A program made the translations under genes and the position numbers. The notes below the pieces were generated by a model. That model did not search any database. It was given only the letters and a program-made list of their open reading frames with translations, and was not told where the DNA came from. From Tremella fuciformis (Eukaryota > Basidiomycota > Tremellomycetes > Tremellales > Tremellaceae), in contig CP136495.1 in NCBI GenBank assembly GCA_032768795.1, positions 808,501-872,500 of the forward strand: 64,000 bases of DNA, read 5' to 3'. Within the stretch, counting starts at the first letter, position 1; every line of letters starts with the position of its first letter. Shown one piece after another: positions 46,369-58,298 of this stretch.

Positions 46369-46904
46369 ACCGTAGATTGGTACTGCCAACATCATGCAGC
46401 CTGCCCGACGATAGGGGAGGTGCCATTGCCTCGTTTATCAACGTTGGGCAATGCTGTCTCAAAGGCACTTGACGCGATAGAGAATCTTCATCTTGTCTTT
46501 CATCCCTCCTCGCCTGTGCCTATTCACAGTGCGTCGCGGGTGTCTTTGGCCATCCTCATCAGGGCAGAAAGAAATGGTACAATTCAAGAGTATCAAGGCT
46601 TCGGGCAACTCTACACGACGTTGTGTCTTGGGACGTCTCGTATATCACAAAGCCCTGTTCTGAGACCGGGCAGCATGAGTCTCATACTTCTGCGCCTTGT
46701 GAAGCTACTTGAAGATCGTACATATCTGCTGAGCCCCATTTCATGAGCATGATTGTCGCCTCATGAAGCGAGGTGGAGGGCCAAGAAAGAAGGCGCGTGC
46801 TAAATTCCATCCATCAACCGTTTGGATTTGTGTCTTGTTATTCGACTTTCTTTTGGGGCTGTGGGAAGAGCTGAAGCTTCGGCGGGTATACAGGAGCACG
46901 CGTG
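46369..46904. other. Intergenic between complex I subunit and ELYS-like gene
   Basis: 536 bp, no supported gene. Confidence 0.4.
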
Positions 46905-49310
46905 ATGACATCGGTCAGTCAAGCCTCCCAGCTTGCCTGCAAAATCTGCAAGGCGAAATCATTACTGACCATCTCGCAGGTGGACGACATCCCCGCATCC
47001 GTCTTGCGGTACTTCGACCTGTCATCCTCACCATACTCGCCCGAACTCGTCGAGGATATCGCCTATCGTCGTGAAACTTACCCCGACAGCCATCTGTTCT
47101 TCGACCTACTCCTACAGCTCGCCGACATCGATGGGCATGCTCTGTATCCGCCCAAAGGGCCGGCGGACACCCGGCGGCTCTTGCAGGCCATTTACTCTTC
47201 CCCGCTCGACAGACTGAAGCGGGATTGCTTCTTCTACTACTTGTTGAAGGACTGTACACCGTCGGCTCAGGCCACAACCATAGACAATGATGGAGGAGAC
47301 GAGCAGATGGACAGCCAGCAGGCGGGGACGAAGCCAATCTCGGTACTGGATGATTTCGTCAAACGCAGGTGTCTGCCGAAAGTCTGGAAGGTCTTCATGG
47401 ACGGCTACTGGGCGCTCGACCACGGCGAATGGGAGGTGCGTCCCTTACAGTACTCGAGTACATTCAGACGTACTGACCTCCAGACCGCTGTCAACGCCCT
47501 GTCCTCACCATCCATCTCGTCGCTCAACTTCATCCCACAAATCCTGACCGTCCTCTCCACCCACGTTCCCCCTCCACTGGCACTGCAACTCATACACTGC
47601 TTCATCACCGCCACTCGGCCGCCTCTCGAGTCCGAGCACGAGTCGTCGCTCCTCGTCTTGTCTCTCGCATCCGCCTCCAGCCTCTCCGATGCGTTCGGGT
47701 ACATCCGCTCTCTGTCAGCCGACTCTTCTCGTCGGGCCCTCAGAGAGACTGTCTTCCTGTGGCTGCTTGGCTCGCCTCCTATCGCATGCGGGAACGGGAA
47801 GAACGACATACAATCTGGCGCTCTGCGGGAGATGCTTCACTTGCCCTTGTTGCCGGAGGAGACAGAGCACTTGGTCCGCTTTGTCACTCGGCCACCGCGG
47901 GGCCTGCAGTCAAAGGCTCTCGAGCTGATGGGCGATCTTGTCACCCTGCGCCTTATACACCAGGGGCAGTATCGCGAGTGCCTGCAGCTGGAGAAAGACC
48001 TCGCCGGGACCGGCGGGAAGGAGGAGGATCGCCAGAAGAGACGCGAGATGGTCAGGGAGTTTATTGGGGTGTTGCCGGAGATCCAGCGGAGGGTGTTGCT
48101 GGACGACTTTGCCCTCTCTCAAGGGACTGCAAGCAAGCCGAACGGCGATATCGATATGGCCTCGACTTTCGGCAGCGGGCCGGCTCGTCTGCTCAACCAG
48201 ACTGCCAACATAGCTACCGTTCCAGTCGTCCCGCCAACCGTACCCTCTCTGTCGCACCCATTGTCAACATCCAGTACGCCGAGGCTCCCATCTAGCGGAC
48301 CTGCACGCGAACGACGCCCTGAGAGTCCGTTCGCTGGTCCACCTCGCTTCGCTTCGCCTTCACGAGTCGCCACGCCCATGCAGCGTAGAGTCTTGTCCGG
48401 TAGTCCGTTCAACCCTCCTCCGAAGGCTGTCGAGGCGGACAAGACACCAACAAGGGCTCCAAGGAGAATCATCAATGACGATCCGTCACCACCGTCTTCC
48501 GTCGACTCAGGCGCGCCGGCTGGTGCCATCCCTGCTGAGGAGGAGGAGGATGAAGACATGCTTCCTATGCCCGAAGCGGTGTTTGTCCCTGCTGCTCTTC
48601 CCACGCCGCCAAGAGAACCTTCTGTCTTGCCGACTGTCCAGGAGCCGCCATCTCCACCGGCCAAGGGAGACACCGCCCCGCCCCAGGCCGAAGAAAACGC
48701 ACAACCAGAAGTCGCAGAGGACATCGGTAAATCCAGATCCACTCGACGAGCGACCCGCGCAGCCCCTCCGACCTCGCTAGCTGTCCAGGAGCCCTCAAAA
48801 ACTCGCCGTACGCGCCAACAACCCCCGCCGACACTCTCCATGCCTGGATCATTTAACCCGACTCCGGAACCATCAGATGGCCCACTATCTCCCGTGGCGC
48901 CCACACCTGCGCGGTCTACTCGCCAAACCTCTCGCCCGCCCCGCAAAGCACCTTCCCCTTCACCTGCCCCGTCCGCGGCACTCGGAAGATCACGCACGAC
49001 CCGCTCCGTGTCCCGCGCACTGGAGGGCGACGAGCACGACGCCCAGCCGCCGTCGAAGCGGCAAAAGGGCAAGGGTCGTGCACGAGCGAGTATCGGGAGT
49101 GTCAGCACGATTAGTGAGCTCAGAGAAACATCGGCGCCGCCGCCGCCGGCAAGTGTGAGGAGGAGTACCAGAAGAGGGACGACGCAGCCGCCAAGCGAGC
49201 GGGGTAGTCCAACGCCCAGCTTTGGCGTAGGCGGGTCGAGGACCCCGGCCAGGCGCACGAGGACGGCGACGAGCGCTACGCCGCGAGCGAGCACTCGGCG
49301 GAAAGCTTAG
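46905..49310 (+). CDS. ELYS-like nuclear pore protein, about 763 aa
   Basis: Homologue of the ELYS-like domain of MEL-28/ELYS (Ely5 in fission yeast), a nucleoporin of the Nup107 complex. Exons 46905-46913 (MTS), 46980-47435 and 47484-49310. Both introns (66 and 48 bp) are stopless and multiples of three but have canonical GTCAGT/GTGCGT donors, CTGAC branch sites and CAG acceptors, so the unspliced reading of about 802 aa is inflated. Domain signature: VLRYFDLSSSPYSPELVEDI, RCLPKVWKVFMDGYWALDHG, WE then TAVNALSSPSI. The second half is Pro/Ser/Arg disordered with basic KRQKGKGRARAS near the end, perhaps a DNA- or chromatin-contacting AT-hook-like tail. Confidence 0.82.
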   Translation: MTSVSQASQLACKICKAKSLLTISQVDDIPASVLRYFDLSSSPYSPELVEDIAYRRETYPDSHLFFDLLLQLADIDGHALYPPKGPADTRRLLQAIYSSPLDRLKRDCFFYYLLKDCTPSAQATTIDNDGGDEQMDSQQAGTKPISVLDDFVKRRCLPKVWKVFMDGYWALDHGEWEVRPLQYSSTFRRTDLQTAVNALSSPSISSLNFIPQILTVLSTHVPPPLALQLIHCFITATRPPLESEHESSLLVLSLASASSLSDAFGYIRSLSADSSRRALRETVFLWLLGSPPIACGNGKNDIQSGALREMLHLPLLPEETEHLVRFVTRPPRGLQSKALELMGDLVTLRLIHQGQYRECLQLEKDLAGTGGKEEDRQKRREMVREFIGVLPEIQRRVLLDDFALSQGTASKPNGDIDMASTFGSGPARLLNQTANIATVPVVPPTVPSLSHPLSTSSTPRLPSSGPARERRPESPFAGPPRFASPSRVATPMQRRVLSGSPFNPPPKAVEADKTPTRAPRRIINDDPSPPSSVDSGAPAGAIPAEEEEDEDMLPMPEAVFVPAALPTPPREPSVLPTVQEPPSPPAKGDTAPPQAEENAQPEVAEDIGKSRSTRRATRAAPPTSLAVQEPSKTRRTRQQPPPTLSMPGSFNPTPEPSDGPLSPVAPTPARSTRQTSRPPRKAPSPSPAPSAALGRSRTTRSVSRALEGDEHDAQPPSKRQKGKGRARASIGSVSTISELRETSAPPPPASVRRSTRRGTTQPPSERGSPTPSFGVGGSRTPARRTRTATSATPRASTRRKA

Positions 49311-49521
49311 CCTTGAATATCATGCACACTCATTATACATATCATGGAAGACGTCAAGGGGTCCAAAGAGAGATGAGGGGTTTGAGGTGTGAGCAAAGAA
49401 GTGGTTTGTCTATGACAGTGATCTCGGCTCGCCGTGTCTATCCTGTGTCCATGCTGGGCGCGTGCACCCTTCTTCAAATTTGGCACGTCCTTCACTCTGT
49501 CTGTCGTCGTTCCAACAACGC

Positions 49522-50404
<883 letters not shown>

Positions 50405-50866
50405 GTTGGAGAAGGCCTAAGGGCAGTCTAATCGAGATGACCGAGAATGCTGAATAGAGGTACAGATGAGGAGGAATGAGAGGTGCTCGCTATCATCGTC
50501 TTTGCCCCCTCGCCCTGTTGGCATCTCCGCGTCATCTGGCAGGGCGCCTATTTCGAAACCCCCCTAGCCGCATGCCTAGCCGAAAGATTGGAGCCCCGCG
50601 CCTTCCAACCTTATCGACTGTCTGGGCATTCCAGTCGATGCGACGCTTCTTTTCTAGCCTTCATTACGAGTAATGCTGCTCACTTCGTCACTCGTTGCGT
50701 GCTGTCATCGCCTTCTCAGCCTCTGACGATCTGGACATATCGTTCTGAGAATCAAATTGTCCTCGTCGTACTCGTGTCACACATAGATATATAGAGCAAA
50801 GCCAAGCTCCGGTCACTCGCATCTCGACCTCAAACACACATCGCATAGACAGACATATTTGGCAAA
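50405..50866. promoter_or_regulatory. Divergent promoter region SAR1 / LOG gene
   Basis: 462 bp. TATATA at 50788-50793 lies 74 bp before the LOG-family ATG. Confidence 0.45.
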
Positions 50867-51914
50867 ATGACGACCATCACCTCCCCGTTCCCCGCCTCTG
50901 CGGGCCTGCAAAGTCCTGTATGCGTCTTGTGAGCCTGAGGTCCCTCAGCTCTGCAGCACTGCTGACTGCCAGCTGCGGCTCGTCCCCCGGCTCGTCCCAC
51001 ATCTACACCGAAGCCGCTCAGTCGCTCGGCAAAGCCCTTGCAAGCGCGCGCATCCCCGTCGTCTACGGCGGAGGACGCAGAGGAATTATGGGTACGCAGC
51101 TGACTCTACAATCTTTCGCAGCTGACCATAGGCGTCGTATCGAGCTCTACGACAGGCCACGGCGGATACGTCCACGGCATCGTCCCGCAAGCTCTGCTTG
51201 GCCGGGCTGCCGAGCACACCCCTGCTCCAGCTGCTCCCGGTTCTCAATCCACAACTGCACCATCGGCTGTGTCCACCGAGGGGACAGGCAAGGACTTGCT
51301 CGAAGACGATGCGGATGGGCACTTGACCATCGATGTCGTCGACAGCATGCACGAGGTCAGTTGCTCCTTTTACCACGTGCGCGTGTGACTGGTCGGAAGG
51401 CCCAGGTTTTAGAAGCCTTTCATACTTGAGAGGCCTCATGACCGAGGTGTGACAGGTGCTGATGAGCCAGAGGAAGCTGAAGATGGCTCGCCTGTCCACT
51501 GGAGGCTTCGTCGTGTTGCCAGGAGGTTACGGGACATTCGAGGAGGCGCTGGAGATGATCACCTGGAATCAGGTGGGTGACATCGCCTCCCGTCTCCCCC
51601 ATGACTCACAAATCAGCTTGGAATTCACCGGCTACCCGTCATAGTCTTGAATGGTGGGCATTCGTGTCATTCAGCAGAGTTGGGGCTGATTCGCAGTCGG
51701 GAACTTCTATACTCACTTGCGCCACCAGTTCCAGGCAGCAGTAGATGCGGGCTTCATCGCCAAAGAGAACTTGTCACTAGTCAAAATCATCGACCTTCCC
51801 GGCGGAGCATCGGCTAACGCAGACCCTACGATGTCGGATCATTGGGGCGATGCAGCTGTGAACGCCTTGCAGAGCTGGTCCCTGGAGGTGTGTGCAGAAC
51901 CAAGATCCGGATAA
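50867..51914 (+). CDS. LOG-family protein (cytokinin riboside 5'-monophosphate phosphoribohydrolase-like), about 258 aa
   Basis: Exons 50867-50928, 50973-51091, 51132-51355, 51456-51572, 51617-51653 and 51697-51914. Spliced segments give [68 protein letters not shown] and [24 protein letters not shown] is the LOG/lysine-decarboxylase-like signature (nucleotide 5'-phosphate ribohydrolase). An insert of about 45 residues (Ala/Pro/Ser/Thr-rich, then acidic) precedes the RK motif. The C-terminus is uncertain: a possible further intron begins GTGTGT at 51891. In fungi the substrate may be nucleotide salvage rather than cytokinin. Confidence 0.85.
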
Positions 51915-52040
51915 GGCTGACTAGTAGTCTTCGGCAGGATATGGGTTCACCTGGAGCTCCGACTCGACTTCTCAGCCGGACGCTCCTCCTCCTCTCCAAG
52001 TATGACCGCGTTGCTCATAGGCGTAAAGATGCATATATTG

Positions 52041-52951
52041 ATGTTCCAGTCTACCGTCGAGAAGGCAGTCGAAGGCGGTTCTCATCACGAGCGTTCCGGA
52101 TCACCTCCTTCTCTTTTCACTACGATGCGTTTCACCTCGTCTTCCAGAGAAAATGCGATCACGCGAGCAGACGTACCATTGCTCGAGCGACACGTTCAGC
52201 GTCTCAGAGAAGCTCACGCACACTTTGCGGCCAAAAATGGAAGAGGTGTCTGGGGAGATTACGTTGGCGACGAATCCTTGTGGCGCATTATTCAAGAGAA
52301 GTTGGAATCTAGCCCGAAGGGCGACTGGAGAGTTCGGGTCGTGCTTCATCCTGCTCCGAAGGGCGTCCAGGTTCAGTGTGTCCCTGCCCCGAGCGACGCT
52401 GGTGAGATATACCTCACTATCTGACTGCCATGCACGGCTCATATACAGGCCCATTCCAGCTGTATCCCTCGGAGAAGGCGAGCAGTAGTCGGCGTCCGCT
52501 TATGCTCGACCCGCAAGACACCGAGGTCGAGGAAGAAACAGATGAAGAGAAGGACTGCAGGCTATACAAGACCACCCGCCGTCAGATCTACGACCAAGCG
52601 ACGCAACGAGTCTCTGGGTCGGAAGTCCTGCTTCACACTCGCGAGTTGTTACTGGAGACCAACACGTCGAATGTGGCAATCTGGTTGCCTAAAGCGGGTG
52701 GAGGGCCTCCATGGGCGACGCCGAGGTTGCGGCGACGAGAAGCGGCATTTTTAGACGGGGTCATGCGGCGGCATCTGCTCGAGTATGGTGTGGTGAGGGA
52801 AGAGGATCTGACGATTGAGGATTGGGAGCGAGCAAAGACAGAGGGCACGAGGGTGATCGGCTTTAATGGTCTCAGGTTCGCTCCTGGCATCTGCAGCGCA
52901 TTGTCCAGAACGCTAACGAACAGGGGAGTTTGGGAGGCTGAGCTGCATTGA
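52041..52951 (+). CDS. Class-IV PLP aminotransferase-fold protein, aminodeoxychorismate-lyase-like (ABZ2 type), about 271 aa
   Basis: Would convert 4-amino-4-deoxychorismate to p-aminobenzoate and pyruvate for folate. Exons 52041-52401, 52449-52875 and 52924-52951. Recognised by SPPSLFTTMRFTSS..., DVPLLERHVQRLREAHAHFA at the start and by ELLLETNTSNVAIWLPK, FLDGVMRRHLLEYGVVREEDL near the end, the ET..SN and G..R..LL pattern of class-IV aminotransferases. The catalytic lysine could not be located with confidence; K in LYKTTRRQIYD is the candidate. The 48-bp intron 52876-52923 is stopless and in frame; splicing gives GFNGLRGVWEAELH. Upstream in-frame ATG codons at 52029 and 52002 are possible starts. 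Confidence 0.7.
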
Positions 52952-53498
52952 GTGTACCGCCACCGGTCACCGCGCGCCTGTGCCGTGAGCATGCGCATCG
53001 CTCTGCAGACGACATCTCTCCTTTCACGTCTTATCCCACATCCGCGTGATGCCCATGAGTCAAACGACCGAACGGATGATGCGTCGCCTCCTGACGTTCC
53101 GGGGCGGAGATCCTTCAGCTCTGTCGGTTCTGACACAATCGAGAGAGCATAGGTCAAGCTCATCGGTCTGGAGAGTCCAAACAAGGAGATATGGCCGCCC
53201 TGCGTTGCAAGGCTGACAGGAGCTGACGTTCGTACTTCATCAAAGGATGCGATTCTCCAACGTGTCTCGTCCATTTCACCCTGATTTGCAATCGCACGCA
53301 GGCATGCAGAAGGCCAAGGCTGTGGAGTACAAAAGCGGGCCACAGCATGACCAGGGGTCTTCTCTCAATCCCCTCCTCCTCTTCCCCATTCCCAAATCGC
53401 TCACAAACACCATACCCAAATCTCTCATCCAGATTCGTCTCTTGCACCTTTTGAAACGACATCGTATCCGGTTAACACCACCTCGCTTGATCCGCAAG

Positions 53499-55679
53499 AT
53501 GCAAGCGGCGGAGGTGTTGACTCTCATCGACCCCACTGGCGGAGTGTTCGCCAATGCTTTTCGCCGGATGGGCAAGACCGCTCAGGAGAATGAAGGCTGG
53601 AGGACCGCTTTGCTCCTCGTACATGTCTACTTGGCCGGCATGGTCCTCCGTTGGTGTCGGGACAAGTTCCAAAGCAAGCGTAAAGATCTCTTCGCCTGTA
53701 CGTTTTCCTCCCTTGAGAGTCTGTCTGAGCTAACGAATGTAAGGGCTGTACCCGTCGGTGTATGTGGCGCATAGCGACCCCGCTTTCACATGGATCCTCG
53801 CCTTCCTCGCACAAGAACCTCAGATCCAGAAGCAACTGCGGCACTTTCAGTTGTCGACCGAGCAATCGCGCGACGCGAGAAAGCAGGGCCTTGAGGTCGT
53901 TCGGGCTCCGACAGGCGGGAACAATGCGAGTCAGAAACTCGGATATCAGAACGCCACCTGGGCGCAGGGCGAGGTGCTGGGGCAGATGCTGCCGACTTAT
54001 CGTATTTTGGCTCCCCTCCCTCCGTAGGTTAACGCTGATTTTGCACAGACAGGGAGTTCATGATCGACTTCAAAGGCGAGCGCCTGTGGTTGCACCGCGG
54101 GAACAGCAATTTTGCACGAACCAACAAGCGCAGCATCGACCATATCGTCATCAAAACCCTCGCGTGGAAACGCGACATGATCAAGGACTTTATTGTCGCA
54201 GCACACGACGCGTACTTTGCCAAGGCAGAACAGGAGCTGCTCATTTTCCACGCCAAGTGAGTGCGACAACACAGAGGCATCGCTTCGCGGCTGACGAGAC
54301 AGGCGTATCAACGCCGGTTGGCATGCGCCTGTTTCGCGTCCCAGTCGGCCGTGGTCCAGTGTCATACTGCCCCCAGGTCTCAAGGAAGGCCTCATCGCAG
54401 ACATGGAGAAGTTCCTCAGCGACAAGGAAACGGATTGGTACGGTGCACGAGGTATCCCTCATCGCCGCGGGTACTTGTTCCATGGCGAACCCGGAGCGGG
54501 CAAGACGACGCTGGCGACGGCTCTCGCAAGCAAGCTTCGTCTCGATATCTACGTCATCAACCCATCTCAACGAGGGTGAGTGCACTCCCCCTTCGTCGGT
54601 GTCTGCTTCTTGGCTTGACTGATTAACAGGATGGACGATGCCAAGCTGTCCAGACTGTTTCGCGTATGTCCTGCCAGGAGTGTAATCCTCATCGAAGACA
54701 TGTAAGTCGTGCAGGCCCAGAGCACAAGCTGACGGCAAGCGACTGTATCTTTCCCAAGGGCGGCCGTACAGGGACCTCTCGCCCTCGCGGAGGTAACACC
54801 GGAGCACCCGGAGCAGACGGGGACGAAGGTGAATCGAGCGAGGTCGATGCCGAAAGCAACGCCGGCGATGCGGACGGGCCTGACCCACTGGACTCGGGTG
54901 CGGCCCGTGTAGCGCAGATTGGCGGGCAGCATGACCTCGCCCCTTCCACAGTCACCCTGTCTGGGTTGCTCAACGCCATTGACGGCGTCTCAAGCCAAGA
55001 GGGCTGCGTGCTCATCGCGTCGACCAACCATCCGGAGAACCTGGACCCTGCCCTGTGTCGCCCGGGGCGTTTCGACGTGCAAGTCGCGTTCAGCTCGGCG
55101 TTGCCCTCGCAGGCGCGCGCGCTCTTCCTCCACTTCTATCCATTCGATGATTTCAACGGTTTCACTCCGGACAGCAAGGCCGATATCACGGTCAAGGACG
55201 AGTTTGGCGGCTTGGCCGAGATGGAGAAGCCTGCTGAGGGGCGGAAAATCCAGACACTGGCGGATCTCGAGGCTCTCGCCGACGCATTCGTCGATGGCAT
55301 CTTCCCGACCGGCGAGCAGAACAGGGTCGCGGGTGAGAACAAGACAGTGAGCATGGCCGCCCTGCAAGGATACCTCATCGGGCACAAGGAGAACCCGTTC
55401 GACGCGGCCGAGCAGGCTGCTCGCTGGGCCGTCGATCTGCAGGTCAAGCAGTTCGTGCCGAAGAGCCTTGCGCTTGGGCAGGCTGATGTGGGCACTGAGG
55501 ATGCCGAGCCGGCCAAGGCGCCGGCCAAGTCCAAGACCAAGTCGGATGGCAAGAGCAAGTCCAAGTCTGACCCGAAGAGCAAGTCTGCGTCCAAGAAGCC
55601 CGCCGTGACCAAGTCCAAGTCGCCCCCCGCCGAGTATGAAGAAGGGGATGGCGAAGAGGTCAAGTCGGAGGGGGAGTGA
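53499..55679 (+). CDS. BCS1-like AAA ATPase, about 649 aa
   Basis: Mitochondrial inner-membrane AAA protein family; Bcs1 inserts the Rieske protein in complex III. Six exons: 53499-53697, 53744-54001, 54049-54256, 54303-54575, 54630-54701, 54740-55679. BCS1-N region: MQAAEVLTLIDPTGGVFANA..., WLYPSVYVAHSDPAFTWILAFL, SIDHIVIKTLAW. Walker A is GEPGAGKTTLA; Walker B VILIEDIDCIF; then LSGLLNAIDGVSSQEG and STNHPENLDPALCRPGRFD with the arginine fingers. It carries an acidic insert of about 55 residues after Walker B and a Lys/Ser-rich tail (KSKTKSDGKSKSK), so it is longer than Bcs1 and could be one of the fungal BCS1-like paralogues with another role. Two introns use AAG acceptors. Confidence 0.85.
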
Positions 55680-56893
55680 GCTCGTCTATCATACTGTTCC
55701 TTGTCTTCTTGCCACTTGCTCGGCGAGATTCACAGCCCCGTCGAATAGCTATAATCTCTCGATGACGGTGTTCGCTTGTTCCTATCCACCTTGCCTAGAC
55801 GACTCTCCACCGGCATGCATACATCTTCCTGCTTGTATGAGCTGTTGCGTCAATAGTTCCTGGGTGCCCTGAGTGATCGAGAAGTAGATAGACGACGCCA
55901 AAGCACAGACCGCAAAAGGATGCGAAAGGACGCCAAAGGACGCCAAAGGGCACGCCGCACAGACGAAAAGTGACACGGACCGCCACACGCTCGGACTGTT
56001 TCGGCGCTAAAACCCTCCTTTGGCTGTTCCTAATGCGCTATCCCGGCCTGCTCCGTCCACAACGAGTTGTCGATGGCAATTAGTCCTTCTGCTAGGGTTA
56101 GAGATCATCTCAATGAGGAGCAATCCGAGAGTGATCAATTGCTGGTTGCAAAAAATATCCTAACGTGGTGAACATCTCACGATGCGTCACTCAATTTCTG
56201 GAAACTGTACTCCCATCTTGGGATCATTCATTACCTTTTGCTTCGGCCCAAGCTTCCTAAGCCTCGTCGGAAGACCGAAGAGCTTGGACTGAACCGCAAA
56301 GAATAGCATGAGATACAAAGGCCGCCACTCTCAACACTGTCCCTCGAGTACTCATTCTGACGATTCATTCTGTCTGATTCTCGATACACCTGCAGTCTTT
56401 GCCAGCCTTAGCTGACTCTTGCCCTGCTTCTGCCCTGCTTCTTCAACCCTCATAGGTATGAGCCTACCGAGTTTACCTGTGCAAGATATTGAAGTGGACT
56501 GCTGATGTGGCTCGGCACCGACTTACACCGAATGACTGGGCTCTTCCCCTTGTCTCTCAGAGCTCTGAGCGTGCAGCGTCACTGCTTGCAGCCGTGCTGG
56601 TGGGCTCTTGCTGAAAGTCTCTGTGCATCTGAGGCGGCGAGTGACGCTCGCCTGTGAGATCACTTGCCGCCACGGCGCCACAGCCACTTCAGTCGATGAT
56701 GGAACTCCTTGAAACCGGGGCTCGAGCGTCCAAGCCTCACACATTGCATGTCCGTGCTCGCTGCACACAATGGTTGAGCGGTGAGATGCTGCATGCGAAA
56801 GATGCACGACCCAATGAACAATGCTGCTGCTCCGTGACCTATCCCGATCGGACTGAATCGATTCCTGCCATCGTCCAGTCCCCTCTCATTCAT
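55680..56893. other. Convergent intergenic region BCS1-like / HSP10, about 1.2 kb
   Basis: No supported gene. Tandem AAAGGACGCC units occur at about 55924-55950, and the stretch 56040-56360 is less GC-rich than the surroundings. Small ORFs at 56523-57151 are shadows of the flank and of HSP10. Confidence 0.45.
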
Positions 56894-57447
56894 CTACTCG
56901 TTGATCTTGGCAAGGATCTCCGAGTCCTTGAACAGGTGGTACTCCTGTTCCCTGTCAGCCGATCCCCAAGTGCAACTACAACCACTGCTTACCTCCTCGC
57001 CGACCTTGATCGGGTTGCCGCCCCATCCTGGCAGCAGGACACGGTCTCCAGGGGCGACGGATACGGGCACAACGGTGCCTTCTTTGTTGGCAGCGCCAGG
57101 ACCGACAGCGATGACGGTCGCTTCTGGCAATGGCGAGGCGGTGGCGGATGAGGGGAGGAAGATGCCAGTAGCGGTTTTCTGAAAGTCAGTACTTTCACTG
57201 CGGCCGGTCCAATCTTTTCCAAGCTTTGAGGGGTGATGCGGTAGCTCAGGAGGGTGGAGAGAAGCATCGTTACTCACCGTCTCGGCCTTGAAGCGCTGCA
57301 CGAGAACCCTGTCAAGAAGGGGCTGGACCGAACGGATCGACTTGAAGGTGGCCGACTGCATGTCAGATCATATTCTTGCTTCAGCGTGCCAGCCGTTGAG
57401 CTTCTTGTAGGCTAGCTCGCGCGGCTTTGAGTATCTCAACTCACCAT
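56894..57447 (-). CDS. HSP10: Mitochondrial chaperonin 10 (Hsp10/GroES homologue), 105 aa
   Basis: Lid of the Hsp60 chamber in the matrix. Exons 57447-57445 (ATG only), 57355-57278, 57178-56993 and 56944-56894. Spliced protein: MSATFKSIRSVQPLLDRVLV, QRFKAETKTATGIFLPSSAT (mobile loop), EATVIAVGPG, VAPGDRVLLPGWGG, EYHLFKDSEILAKINE. Two internal introns of 99 and 48 bp are stopless and multiples of three, so reading through them gives a false 155-aa protein. The first intron (57444-57356; GTGAGT...CTGACATGCAG) directly follows the ATG; a start at the ATG at 57361 inside its end is the alternative. Divergent from HSP60. Confidence 0.93.
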
Positions 57448-57500
57448 TTCGATGTTGCGAAGGGGTTGATGAAGACAAGTCGGCGACGGCTTTGACAATT

Positions 57501-57513
57501 TCTGGTCTATTCC
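57501..57513. promoter_or_regulatory. Heat-shock-element-like site near HSP10
   Basis: TTCTGGTCTATTC: TTC units 10 bp apart with a degenerate centre (GTC where GAA is expected), 54-66 bp upstream of the HSP10 ATG. Confidence 0.35.
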
Positions 57514-57682
57514 AGCCGTTGCCGAGACTAGGTAGATCGTGCAGGAAAGTGCGCGATAGGGCGTAGCTCGTTATTTCAATTCTTTTTTAGCTCTGAATTT
57601 CTAATCAGGTATTCAAGTTATTGGTTCTCAGGCAATTTGGAAAACCTAATGCAATTCCTTGTTCTTTGGTTCCGTTAGACAT

Positions 57683-57775
57683 GGGGGGGTGGGACACCCC
57701 CCCAAGACCCCCCCTTGCGCCTAGCGGCGCAGCCATCGCAGCCCTTACGGGTCAAGCATCCGGCAAAGCCGGATG
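57683..57775. repeat. Three consecutive hairpins in HSP10/HSP60 promoter block
   Basis: GGGGGGG/CCCCCCC (57683-57689 with 57697-57703), GCGCC/GGCGC (57717-57721 with 57726-57730) and CATCCGGC/GCCGGATG with a 3-nt loop (57757-57775). The third is perfect over 8 bp. Nothing similar is seen elsewhere in the window. Confidence 0.6.
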
Positions 57776-58128
57776 TACTGTAGAACATTGATTAGTTGCA
57801 AGCTAAAGCACTTCATCAAGAGATGCGCAAGTGCTTGTTGGGCATGCTAGGCTGATCAGATGATCATAGGCATGCCAAGCTGGTCACAGGGGCTATGTCA
57901 CAGCTGCCACCTGGCAAGCCTATTGCAGTCTTGTCAGACTTGCGCTATTGTAACCATTTTGGTGCAATGATAGGGCAGGGTATGGCAGTAGCTATGTAGG
58001 CGATTGGTTCTGCTACAGAGATCATTCCATGCATCAGCCTCATGCATAGATCTTTATTCTCTGATGAAAGGCAATTTGGCAAGGACACAATGCATATTAG
58101 GATTGTGCTGATGAAATCAGAATGGCCG

Positions 58129-58136
58129 GAATTTTC
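58129..58136. promoter_or_regulatory. Heat-shock element core upstream of HSP60
   Basis: GAATTTTC, a perfect GAAnnTTC pair, about 250 bp before the HSP60 ATG. Confidence 0.4.
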
Positions 58137-58290
58137 TTATTTAATTCCCCCATTTACCGTTTTCGTTCCAGGGACACCCGCAGAAATTCGCCCCGTAAGA
58201 GCTACGCTGATCAGCTTTCCCACGGTACATTTCAACCCATCAATTAGTCAGTTCACCCTTTACAACTCGGCTCGGCGGCGGTCGGATCCA

Positions 58291-58298
58291 GAAATTTC
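58291..58298. promoter_or_regulatory. Heat-shock element core upstream of HSP60 (proximal)
   Basis: GAAATTTC, a perfect GAAnnTTC pair, 87 bp before the HSP60 ATG. Confidence 0.45.

Noticed and set aside
48119..49294. 391-codon minus-strand ORF opposite the ELYS-like gene
   Set aside because: Gly/Ser/Val-rich antisense of the Pro/Ser/Arg disordered tail; no independent signals.
56894..57361. Unspliced 155-aa form of HSP10
   Set aside because: Contains two insertions with canonical intron ends that break the GroES fold; the 105-aa spliced form matches family length.
57683..57775. CRISPR-like or helitron end in the hairpin block
   Set aside because: No repeat-spacer pattern; no CTRR end after the last hairpin and no rolling-circle protein. 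Kept only as an unexplained hairpin block.
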